Shown: positions 48,914-56,323 of the stretch, one piece after another
Numbering within the stretch: the first letter of the stretch is position 1
How the letters are laid out: each line of letters opens with the position of its first letter
Assembly: GCF_025996515.1 (NCBI RefSeq)
Contig: NZ_BLRH01000035.1
Coordinates: forward strand, 372,001 to 436,000
Reading direction: 5' to 3'
Source: Rhizohabitans arisaemae
Lineage (GTDB): Bacteria; Actinomycetota; Actinomycetes; Streptosporangiales; Streptosporangiaceae
Length of the DNA: 64,000 nt
Translations under genes and position numbers: made by a program
The notes under the pieces: model-generated
Seen by the model: only the letters and a program-made list of their open reading frames with translations
Databases searched by the model: none
Told to the model about the DNA's origin: nothing

Positions 48914-49924
48914 TCAGTGTTGAGGACCGGGGTCGGCGGCGTGGGCGAGCTCGCCACGGCGGACGGCCTTGGTGAAGACGAGCAGGGCCGTCCCCGCGAG
49001 GTAACAGAGAGCGGCCGTGATCGACATCCACCAGGGGAAGTCCACGTACCAGCCCACGTGCTCCACCCACAGGCCGTATCCCGGCCACAGGCTTAAGGAC
49101 GCCGACGGACCGAAGAGTAGAAGCGTGGCGTACGGGGCGACGGCCAGCGCCACGAGGGTCCGTACGCGCGGGGTTCCGCCCCGCCGCCACACCAGGGCGG
49201 CCAGGGCCAGCGCGATCACGCCGGCCGCGGCGTAGACCCACAGCTGCCCCTGGAGGGCGTCCAAGGTGTTGTCCGCGAAGGAGTCGACGAGGAGGCCCGA
49301 CCGGTGGTCGGCCAGCCTGCGCCAGACGGAGGGCAGGAACACCAGGGAGGACGCCGCGACCGCCAGCCCGCACAGCGACGCGGCCAGCAGGCACGCGACG
49401 GCCCACCTCGACCGGAGTCTTTCCCGCCCTCGCCTCGTGTCCCCGATCTTCGGGCGGTTCGGTCCGGTGAAGAGGAGCAGGCCCGTCCCCACGAGATGGC
49501 AGAGCAAAGCCGCACCCGCCAGCACCAGCACCAGGTCCCACCACAGGCTTGGACGCAGTTTGTCCGCGTAATCCGTCCCCAGCAGGCCCAGGAACACGTA
49601 GAACAGCGTGTACGGGGCGAGCACCAGCACCGAGAAGACCCGTACCCCCGGCGTCCCGCCCCGCCCCGCCGAGGCCGCCAAAGCCAGCCGGATCAAACCG
49701 ACCGCGAAGAGGACCCAGATGAGCGAGGGCAGGGTGTTCACCGTTTCGTCCAGCCAGCCGTCATCACCTAGGCCGTCGTAGAGCGATGCTCTCTGGGCCT
49801 TCAGCTCCCGTTGGAAGCCCAGCAGGAGAAGGAGCGCGCCGACGCAGATCAGCAGTTCGCATACGGCCGCCGTCAGCAGGAATCCCACGGCACGTCGTGC
49901 GAGCCGCGTCATCCGACTTCCCAT
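48914..49924 (-). CDS. duplicated membrane protein, paralogue 3
   Basis: 336-residue member of the tandem family. It starts MGSRMTRLARRAVGFLLTAA, has the matched half motifs AGRGGTPGVRVFSVLVLAPY and VWRRGGTPRVRTLVALAVAPY, and ends in the WYVDFPWWMSITAALCYL helix. Its leader is short (about 17 nt). It has a SARP-like promoter at 49949-49979. Function unknown. Confidence 0.82.
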   Translation of the reverse strand: MGSRMTRLARRAVGFLLTAAVCELLICVGALLLLLGFQRELKAQRASLYDGLGDDGWLDETVNTLPSLIWVLFAVGLIRLALAASAGRGGTPGVRVFSVLVLAPYTLFYVFLGLLGTDYADKLRPSLWWDLVLVLAGAALLCHLVGTGLLLFTGPNRPKIGDTRRGRERLRSRWAVACLLAASLCGLAVAASSLVFLPSVWRRLADHRSGLLVDSFADNTLDALQGQLWVYAAAGVIALALAALVWRRGGTPRVRTLVALAVAPYATLLLFGPSASLSLWPGYGLWVEHVGWYVDFPWWMSITAALCYLAGTALLVFTKAVRRGELAHAADPGPQH

Positions 49925-49948
49925 CGCCTTCGCCCCCTCCATGAACCG

Positions 49949-49979
49949 ATCATGGAGGGGTTCGCTTGGGACCCACTTG
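49949..49979 (-). promoter_or_regulatory. SARP-like repeat promoter, paralogue 3
   Basis: Leftward CAAGTGG (49979-49973), 4 nt, CAAGCGA (49968-49962), 7 nt, CATGAT (49954-49949). Confidence 0.65.
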
Positions 49980-50222
49980 CGGCCACTGCGACGATGTCGG
50001 CGTTCATGCTTGCACCGCGAAGGCACCGGCGTGATGAGGTCGGCGTCTTCGACCGATGGGAGTGTCAGGCTTTGGCTCGTCGGTGGCGGTACCCTCGTCG
50101 CCTGCTCCGGATCAACCTCACCTGCGGACTGAAGAGGGTTCGTCGTACCCCACCGGTGGCTCACACGGGGCGTTGCCGCAGAGCGGTTCCGGTTGGTGGG
50201 GCCGCGGTAGCCGTACGGCCCG

Positions 50223-51266
50223 TCAGGCCGGGATCGTCGGTACACACTCGCCCGGGTCGGTGCCACTACGGGGCGAAGCCGGTGTTTCGGTTGCGTGGGG
50301 GCGGACGGGTTTGGTGAAGACAAGCAGGGTCGTCCCTGCGAGGTAGCAGATCCAGGCCGTGAGCGACAGCCACCAGGGCAGGTCCGCGTACCAGCCCACA
50401 TGCTCTTCGCGCAAGCCGTTTCCCGGGTCCGGGTTTATGGATGCCCACGGGCCGAAGACCAGGAGCATCGTGTACGGGGCGACGGCCAGCGCCACCAAGG
50501 TCCGCACGCCAGGGGTTCCGCCACGCCGCCACACCAGGACGGCCAGGGCCAGCGCGATCACGCCGGCCGCGGTGTAGACCCACAGGTGCGCATGGAGGGC
50601 GTCCAGGGTGTGGCTCACGTTGTAGTCGTCGACCAGGCCCGACTCGTGGTCGGCCGCCCTGCGCCGGACGGACGGCAGGAAGACGAGTGAGAACCCCGCG
50701 GCCACCAGCCCGCACAGCGACGCGGCCAGCAGGCACGCGACGACCCACCCCGGCCCGAGCCTTCCCCGCTCCCGCCCCGCCGTGTCCCCGCCCTTCGGCC
50801 GGTTCGGCGCGGTGCGGAAGAGCAGGCCCGTCCCCGCGAGCTGGCAGAGCAAAGCCGCACCCGCCAGCACCAGCACCAGGTCCCACCACAGGCTTTGATG
50901 GTAGTACGAGTCCACGTAAATCGTCCCGAGCAGGGCCAGGTGCGGGTAGACCAGCATGGATGGCGCGAGTACCAGCACGGCGAAGACCCGGACCCCCGGT
51001 GTCCCGCCGCGCCGCCACGCCAAGGCCGCCACGGCCAGTCGGATCGCACCGACCACGGTGCAGCCCCAGATGAACCAGGGCAGGGCGTTCAGCGTGAAGC
51101 CAAGGAAGGTGGCAACATCGCCCTCGCTCGCTATCTGGGCCTTCGCCTCCCGTTGAAGGCCCAGGTAGACGACGAGTGTGCCGATCACCATCAGCAGGTC
51201 GCATAAGGCCGCCGTCAGCAGGCACCCGACGGCGCGTCCCATGCGCCACGTTTCTCGGCTCCGCAT
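50223..51266 (-). CDS. duplicated membrane protein, paralogue 4
   Basis: 347-residue first member of the leftward series, beginning MRSRETWRMGRAVGCLLTAA. The two halves again match (AWRRGGTPGVRVFAVLVLAP and VWRRGGTPGVRTLVALAVAPY). The chain extends about 20 residues past the family end (ETPASPRSGTDPGE). Short leader of about 17 nt; SARP-like promoter at 51291-51321. Confidence 0.82.
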   Translation of the reverse strand: MRSRETWRMGRAVGCLLTAALCDLLMVIGTLVVYLGLQREAKAQIASEGDVATFLGFTLNALPWFIWGCTVVGAIRLAVAALAWRRGGTPGVRVFAVLVLAPSMLVYPHLALLGTIYVDSYYHQSLWWDLVLVLAGAALLCQLAGTGLLFRTAPNRPKGGDTAGRERGRLGPGWVVACLLAASLCGLVAAGFSLVFLPSVRRRAADHESGLVDDYNVSHTLDALHAHLWVYTAAGVIALALAVLVWRRGGTPGVRTLVALAVAPYTMLLVFGPWASINPDPGNGLREEHVGWYADLPWWLSLTAWICYLAGTTLLVFTKPVRPHATETPASPRSGTDPGECVPTIPA

Positions 51267-51290
51267 CGCCCACACCTCTTCCACGGATCG

Positions 51291-51321
51291 ATCATGGAAG
51301 AGGCTGCTTGCGGAACACTTG
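51291..51321 (-). promoter_or_regulatory. SARP-like repeat promoter, paralogue 4
   Basis: Leftward CAAGTGT (51321-51315), 4 nt, CAAGCAG (51310-51304), 7 nt, CATGAT (51296-51291). This is the most diverged copy, but spacing is exact. Confidence 0.55.
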
Positions 51322-51358
51322 TGGTCGACAGCGCGGACCACGCGCTCCGGAGCCGCTG

Positions 51359-52522
51359 CTAGCTGCCCGGATACTTCGCGAACCACTCGGTGGAGTACGA
51401 CACCATCCCGCCCTGGAGCATCTGGGTGGCGAAGTCGTCGGCGAGTTCGGCGACGGCGGCGCGGCCCTCCAGGGCGACGAGCCACTCGCCGGGGAGAACG
51501 GATTCGCCGTGGAGCACACCCAGGATGTTTCCGCAGATCGCGCCGGTGGAGTCGCTGTCCCCGGAGTGGTTCACCGCCAGCAGGAGCGCCTGCTGGAACG
51601 GGGAAAACCCGGCGTAGGCTCCCATGCCCTGCCCGCGTGGCGGCGCGGGCGGCTGCTCCACCAGCGCGCAGTAGACCGCGATGGCGAGTGCCTCCTCGGC
51701 GACCCAGGCCCCGCCGAGCGTCTCGATCTTCTCCGGACCCGGGTCGCCCTCGTCGACCAGGACCAGGGCGGCTCGGAGTGCTCGCGAGGTCTCCTCGTGG
51801 CCCGGGTACTCGGCGAGCAGTTTCATCGAGTCCACCACGGCCTGGCGCAGCGGCAGCCCTTCCACCAGCAGGTGGATGAGCACGGCGAAAGCCCCGGCGG
51901 CGAGATAGCCGGTGGGATGGCCGTGCGTGAACTGCGAGCATTCGGCGGCGAGCCGGAAGACCTCCCGCGGGTCGCCCCCGATCAAGCCGAACGGCGCGGA
52001 GCGCATGACCGTGCCGCACCCCTTGGAGTTCGAGTTGATCGGGCCGGCCTCACCCAGCGGGGCGGGGTTCGCGGCCGGGGCGCGCAGCCCGGACATGCAG
52101 GCGTTGCCCGGTGCCCGCTGCGAGTACAGCCAGGTCTGCTCGCGAAGCCATCCGGTCCGGAAGAACGTGTCGTCGCCGGACGGTGGAGCCTTGTGGTTCT
52201 GAGTATCCAGCCAGCGCAGATAGGCGTTGTGGATCACGGAGGGGACGTGAGCCTGACCTCTGGTGATGACTCGGACGTTGGCCCGCAGCAGACCCTCCAC
52301 CGTGAACAACGTCATCTGGGTGTCATCGGTGATCAGCCCGGTCGAACCCCGCCAGGTGTGGACGAAGCCGGTGACCCCCTCCGGCCCGTGCAGGTCGCGG
52401 ATCCGGGCTATCGACTCGAACTCGATCGGCGCGCCCAGCGCGTCCCCGATGGCCCCGCCGAGCAGGCACCCCCTGACCCGGCTCCGGTACACCGCCGACC
52501 CCTCAGCAGAGTGATCTCTCAC
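51359..52522 (-). CDS. ADP-ribosylglycohydrolase family protein
   Basis: 387-residue DraG-type hydrolase, which removes ADP-ribose from proteins or small molecules using Mg2+/Mn2+. Family motifs: GGAIGDALGAPIEF, the TDDTQMT metal site, the GCGTVMRSAPFGL block, FTHGHPTGYLAAG, and the C-terminal HSGDSDSTGAICGNI. GTG 52522 was preferred because GGGGAGGGG lies about 5 nt upstream. It lies between the membrane-protein array and the lanthipeptide genes, divergent from the latter. Confidence 0.9.
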   Translation of the reverse strand: MRDHSAEGSAVYRSRVRGCLLGGAIGDALGAPIEFESIARIRDLHGPEGVTGFVHTWRGSTGLITDDTQMTLFTVEGLLRANVRVITRGQAHVPSVIHNAYLRWLDTQNHKAPPSGDDTFFRTGWLREQTWLYSQRAPGNACMSGLRAPAANPAPLGEAGPINSNSKGCGTVMRSAPFGLIGGDPREVFRLAAECSQFTHGHPTGYLAAGAFAVLIHLLVEGLPLRQAVVDSMKLLAEYPGHEETSRALRAALVLVDEGDPGPEKIETLGGAWVAEEALAIAVYCALVEQPPAPPRGQGMGAYAGFSPFQQALLLAVNHSGDSDSTGAICGNILGVLHGESVLPGEWLVALEGRAAVAELADDFATQMLQGGMVSYSTEWFAKYPGS

Positions 52523-52974
52523 AGATACCCCTCCCCGTGTGACAGAGATCAACATACGCCCAAAGCCACCCCTTGGCACCTATTTGTCGTACGACGTGAG
52601 CTGCGCGACGCTCCGTTCACCACTGGGAAGGGAGGCATCCGCCATACGAGGGATCGCCCCGCTGATCGTCGTTTGGGCACGTGGGCACGCAGGATTGCCG
52701 GGTAGTGGCTCCATCGAGGCTTGGACGCCGAGACGAGGGAACCACTCCTGTGGATGGATGCCCAACGTGAGCGGGGCAGCAAATGTAACGCGGTGCTAGT
52801 TACATTTGAGGGCTCGCTGGTTACATTTCAGCGCTTGCGACGTCGGCGGCGCTCGGGTCCCGGGGGTGCAAGATTGGTCGTGTCATGCCGTACGGGCATG
52901 CTTTTGTCGGTCTCGGGTGGGTATCGACCTTCCGCGGGATGCCCGAGCAGCTCCCGATGCGGAAGGAGCCGACC
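52523..52974. other. divergent regulatory region before the RiPP locus
   Basis: No protein gene is recognised. The notable content is the GTTACATTT operator array at 52781-52828. GGAAGGAG lies just ahead of the precursor ATG at 52975. Confidence 0.55.
52781..52828. promoter_or_regulatory. AAATGTAAC operator array
   Basis: AAATGTAAC (52781-52789) and GTTACATTT (52799-52807) form a perfect 9-bp inverted repeat with a 9-nt centre. A third GTTACATTT at 52820-52828 repeats the second with a 21-bp offset, two helical turns. These AT-rich words stand out in GC-rich DNA, about 150-195 nt upstream of the precursor gene. They are likely sites of an unidentified repressor or activator. Confidence 0.65.
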
Positions 52975-53262
52975 ATGAGCAGCCACTACGCGGAGGAGAT
53001 GCGGAGAAAGGCCGAGGAGATCCTGTCCCGGGCGCGGGAGGACTCCGCGTTCGCCGACCGGCTCAAAGCCGATCCGCGTGCGGTGCTCGCGGAGATCGGG
53101 GTGCCGGAGAACGCCCGGCTGGTCGACCTCCCGGTGGTGCTGCCCCAGGAGTGCGAACAGACGTGTGTGGACTTCACCTGCATCTTCACCCCGTCGCTCT
53201 GCCCGGAGACCTGCCTGCCGTTCGGGACCATCGTGTTCTGCGATGTCGCCACCCACGTCTGA
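52975..53262 (+). CDS. NHLP-leader lanthipeptide-type precursor peptide
   Basis: 95-residue RiPP precursor. Residues 1-58 resemble the nitrile hydratase-like leader (NHLP) family: helical EEMRRKAEEILSRA, AFADRLKADPRAVLAEIGVP and the terminal LVDLPVVLPQ. The putative core from about residue 59 has six Cys (60, 64, 69, 76, 80, 89) and seven Ser/Thr, ending ATHV. ATG 52975 was chosen on GGAAGGAG. The LanL synthetase gene starts 36 nt after the stop, so the core is presumably dehydrated and cyclised by it. The cleavage site is inferred only. Confidence 0.85.
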   Translation: MSSHYAEEMRRKAEEILSRAREDSAFADRLKADPRAVLAEIGVPENARLVDLPVVLPQECEQTCVDFTCIFTPSLCPETCLPFGTIVFCDVATHV

Positions 53263-53298
53263 TTCGGTCGCAGGTCCGGACCGCTCCGCGTATGCCCG

Positions 53299-56004
53299 AT
53301 GAGTGCGGGTACGGCCGAGGTTCCCCTGCTTCCCGTCGTCCTCGCGGCGCTGGCCGGCGCTCCGGACCGGGACGCCTGGGAGGCCGTGCGCTGGGAACAC
53401 GGGAACGGCTTCTGGATCCGCGTCCGCCACCTCGCCACGCGGGTGCCGTACCAGGGCTGGAAAATCCACGTGTCGAGCTGGGCGGGTTCCGCGGAGGACG
53501 TACTCCGGCGGGCGCTGGCGGTGTTGATCGGGGAGCGGGCGACCTTCAAGGTCGCCGGATCGAACGCCGTGCTCCACTACCTCAACTCCGGTAGGGGAGG
53601 GGCGAGCCAGGTAGGTAAGTTCATCACGGTCTATCCACAAGACGATGGGCATGCGGTACGGCTCGCGCGGGCCCTTGACGACGCCGTCGGCGGGCTGCGG
53701 GGACCCGGGATCCCCTCGGACCGGCCGGTACGGGCGGGCAGCCTGGTCCACTACCGCTACGGCGCCTTCGTCGGGGGACGGGAGTTGCAGACGCCGATCG
53801 GTGAGATCGTCTCCGCCCTGGTCGACGGCGACGGGCGGCTCGTCCCGGATTCGCGTCAGGAGTTCTACGTCGCGCCCGCCTGGGTGGCCGACCCGTTCCT
53901 CGACGCCAGGGTCTCGGCCGACCCGCCGGAACCCAGCCCGCTGATCGACGGGCGCTACCTGGTGCTGGGCACGCTGCACCGGTCGCAGAGTTCAAGCGTC
54001 CACCTGGGCGTCGACCTGGACGCCAAGACACGCGTCGTGGTCAAGCGGGCCCGGCGCGACAGCCTGATGGGCATGGACGGCCGGGACGGCCGCGACCGGC
54101 TCCGCACCGAGGCCGCGCTGCTGCGCCGCCTGGACCGGGTGGCCGCCGTCCCGCGCGTCCGCGACCTCGTCGCCGCGGACGACGAGGTCATGCTGGTCCT
54201 GGAGGACGTCCCCGGCATGACCCTGGAGGAGCGGGTGGCCGAGCTCCAGCGGTACGGCCGTCGCCTCCCGGTCGAACTCGCGGTCCGATGGGGGCGCGCG
54301 CTCGCCGCGACGCTGCACGACGTCCACCGGGCGGGGGTCGTGCACAGCGACGTCAAACCGGCCAACATCCTGGTCTCCTCCGACGAGTCGCTCCACCTGA
54401 TCGACTTCAACATCGCGGTGGATCCGGCCGAGGAGGCCGGACGGGCCGGCGACCGGGGCGGGACCCGGGGATACGTGTCCCCCCAGCAGCTGGCGGGCGA
54501 GGCGGCCACCGTCGCCGACGACGTCTACGGACTCGGCTGCGTCCTCTACTACGCCGTCACCGGCGCGCAGCCGTCGCACACCCCCACCGGTGCCCGGCCG
54601 CGTCCGATCTCCCTGCTCAACCCCGCGGTTCCCGCCGGTTTCCGCGAGGTCGTGGACCGTTGCCTGGACGCGGACCCGGCGCTTCGCTTCCCGTCCATGG
54701 CCGACCTGGGCCGGGCGCTCGCCGCCGGCCACGGGTCCCCGGCGGCCGACGAGGTCCCCGCGGAGGCGGCCGAACGACGTCGATCCCGGGAACTGGCGAG
54801 CCGTCTCGCCGAGACCCTGTGCGCCGCCGGGCGACCCAGTCCCCACGGCGACGGGTTGGTCTGGCTCAGCGCCCACGCCTCGGGCCGGGGCACGCTCTCC
54901 CGCGACCTGTGCCTGGGCGGCGCGGGAGCCGTACTCGCGCTGGCCGAGCTGACCGCCGAGTTCGGCCGCCCCGAGCTCGCGGACGCGCTCGCGGCGGGCG
55001 CACGCTGGCTGGAGATCGCCCCGGCCCCGGGCGGCGACCCGCTGCCGGGGCTCTACGTCGGCGAGTCGGGCATCGGCGCCGCGCTGCTCCGGGCCGGACA
55101 GGTCCTCGGGGACGATCGGCTGGTCGACGCGGCGCTGGCGCGCGGCCGGGCGGTCGCCGCGCTGCCGCACGCCTCCCCCGACCTCTACAACGGAACCGCC
55201 GGCCGACTCCGATTCCACCTCCTGCTGTACGACGCCACCGGCGAAGACGAATGCCTGCGTGCGGCTCGGGCCGCGGCCGACGTCGTGGCCGGACGCGCCG
55301 AACGGTCCGCCGCCGGCGGGTGCTTCTGGACGTTCCCCGACGGTTACGGGGAGATGAGCGGGCACGCGTATCTCGGCTACGCCCACGGAGCGGCGGGGAT
55401 CGCCGACGCGCTGATCGATCTCGTCGAGATCACGGGGGATACCCGCCACGTTCCCGTGGTGGCGGGCGCCGCGGCCTGGATCGCCGATTCGGCGGTCGAC
55501 GTGCTGGACGACGGACAGGGACTGGGCTGGCCCGCCCGGCCGGGGACGGCGCCGTCGGTCCCGTTCTGGTGTCACGGCGCCGCGGGCATCGGCCACTTCC
55601 TGCTCCGGAGCGCGGCCCGCGGCCTGGTGCCGGGTGCGCGGGACTTGGCGGAACGGGCTGCGCTCGCCACGGCCTGGGGAGCGCGCTTCGCCGGTCCGAG
55701 CCGGTGCCACGGGCTCGCCGGCAACATCGAGTTTCTCCTGGACGCGTACCAGGCGACAGGTGAGGTACGGCGCCTGCGTGAGGCCCGCGTGCTCGCCCGG
55801 TTGCTCGACGCGTTCGCCGTGGACCGTGACGGGCGGCTCGCCTGGTCCGCCGACGTGCCCGACCTGATCACCCCCGACTACATGGTCGGCTATCCGGGGA
55901 TCGCGCTCACCCTGCTCCGGCTCGCCGACCCGGACCGGCGGCCCGGCCAGCTCGGCCTGGCCGGGTTCCGGCACGCCGCGGCTCCCGCCGGGCCCGCCCG
56001 CTGA
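53299..56004 (+). CDS. class IV lanthipeptide synthetase (LanL-like)
   Basis: 901-residue three-domain enzyme. The N-terminal lyase domain has GWKIHVSS near residue 54 and HYRYGAF near 152. The Ser/Thr kinase domain has VVKRARRD near 245, HSDVKPANI near 349 and DFN near 369. The LanC-type cyclase has AHGAAGI near 694, WCHGAAG near 757 and RCHGLAG near 802. The two Cys and a His of the zinc site are present, which separates class IV (LanL) from zinc-less class III (LanKC). It phosphorylates, eliminates and cyclises Ser/Thr with Cys in a precursor, here presumably the one encoded 36 nt upstream. No transporter or protease gene is adjacent. Confidence 0.93.
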   Translation: MSAGTAEVPLLPVVLAALAGAPDRDAWEAVRWEHGNGFWIRVRHLATRVPYQGWKIHVSSWAGSAEDVLRRALAVLIGERATFKVAGSNAVLHYLNSGRGGASQVGKFITVYPQDDGHAVRLARALDDAVGGLRGPGIPSDRPVRAGSLVHYRYGAFVGGRELQTPIGEIVSALVDGDGRLVPDSRQEFYVAPAWVADPFLDARVSADPPEPSPLIDGRYLVLGTLHRSQSSSVHLGVDLDAKTRVVVKRARRDSLMGMDGRDGRDRLRTEAALLRRLDRVAAVPRVRDLVAADDEVMLVLEDVPGMTLEERVAELQRYGRRLPVELAVRWGRALAATLHDVHRAGVVHSDVKPANILVSSDESLHLIDFNIAVDPAEEAGRAGDRGGTRGYVSPQQLAGEAATVADDVYGLGCVLYYAVTGAQPSHTPTGARPRPISLLNPAVPAGFREVVDRCLDADPALRFPSMADLGRALAAGHGSPAADEVPAEAAERRRSRELASRLAETLCAAGRPSPHGDGLVWLSAHASGRGTLSRDLCLGGAGAVLALAELTAEFGRPELADALAAGARWLEIAPAPGGDPLPGLYVGESGIGAALLRAGQVLGDDRLVDAALARGRAVAALPHASPDLYNGTAGRLRFHLLLYDATGEDECLRAARAAADVVAGRAERSAAGGCFWTFPDGYGEMSGHAYLGYAHGAAGIADALIDLVEITGDTRHVPVVAGAAAWIADSAVDVLDDGQGLGWPARPGTAPSVPFWCHGAAGIGHFLLRSAARGLVPGARDLAERAALATAWGARFAGPSRCHGLAGNIEFLLDAYQATGEVRRLREARVLARLLDAFAVDRDGRLAWSADVPDLITPDYMVGYPGIALTLLRLADPDRRPGQLGLAGFRHAAAPAGPAR

Positions 56005-56259
56005 AGCCTTTTGTCCTTGAGCTCTCTCCCTGGCGTTCACGGCGGCTCGGCCTCGGGGCGGTGTTTCTCAAACCCCGTGGAGCTCGGCCCATCCGAATTT
56101 CGATCGATCGGGCGGGACCGTGACGAATTCCAGCGGATTCACCGTCGTACGAGCCCGCACAGCGCATGATCTGAGCGTGCGGGCCGATCGCCGGAGAGGG
56201 TTTCCATCGCCGTGGCGCCGTACGAACTCCGTATGTCCGCCCGCATAACGCTGTGAGTC
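56005..56259. other. intergenic, no gene seen
   Basis: Contains no frame with convincing start and bias. AT-richer words occur towards the promoter at 56260. Confidence 0.45.
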
Positions 56260-56288
56260 TTGATATTTCTGACTACACAGAGCATTGT
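56260..56288 (+). promoter_or_regulatory. sigma-70-like promoter of the coiled-coil gene
   Basis: TTGATA (56260-56265), a 17-nt spacer and CATTGT (56283-56288), giving a leader of about 30 nt before GTG 56324. Confidence 0.6.
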
Positions 56289-56323
56289 GCGGACCGCAGG
56301 TAGGGACAGAGAGGCGGGGCATC

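Noticed and set aside
53299-56004. Plain Ser/Thr protein kinase
   Set aside because: The kinase is flanked by a lanthipeptide lyase domain and a LanC cyclase with zinc residues.
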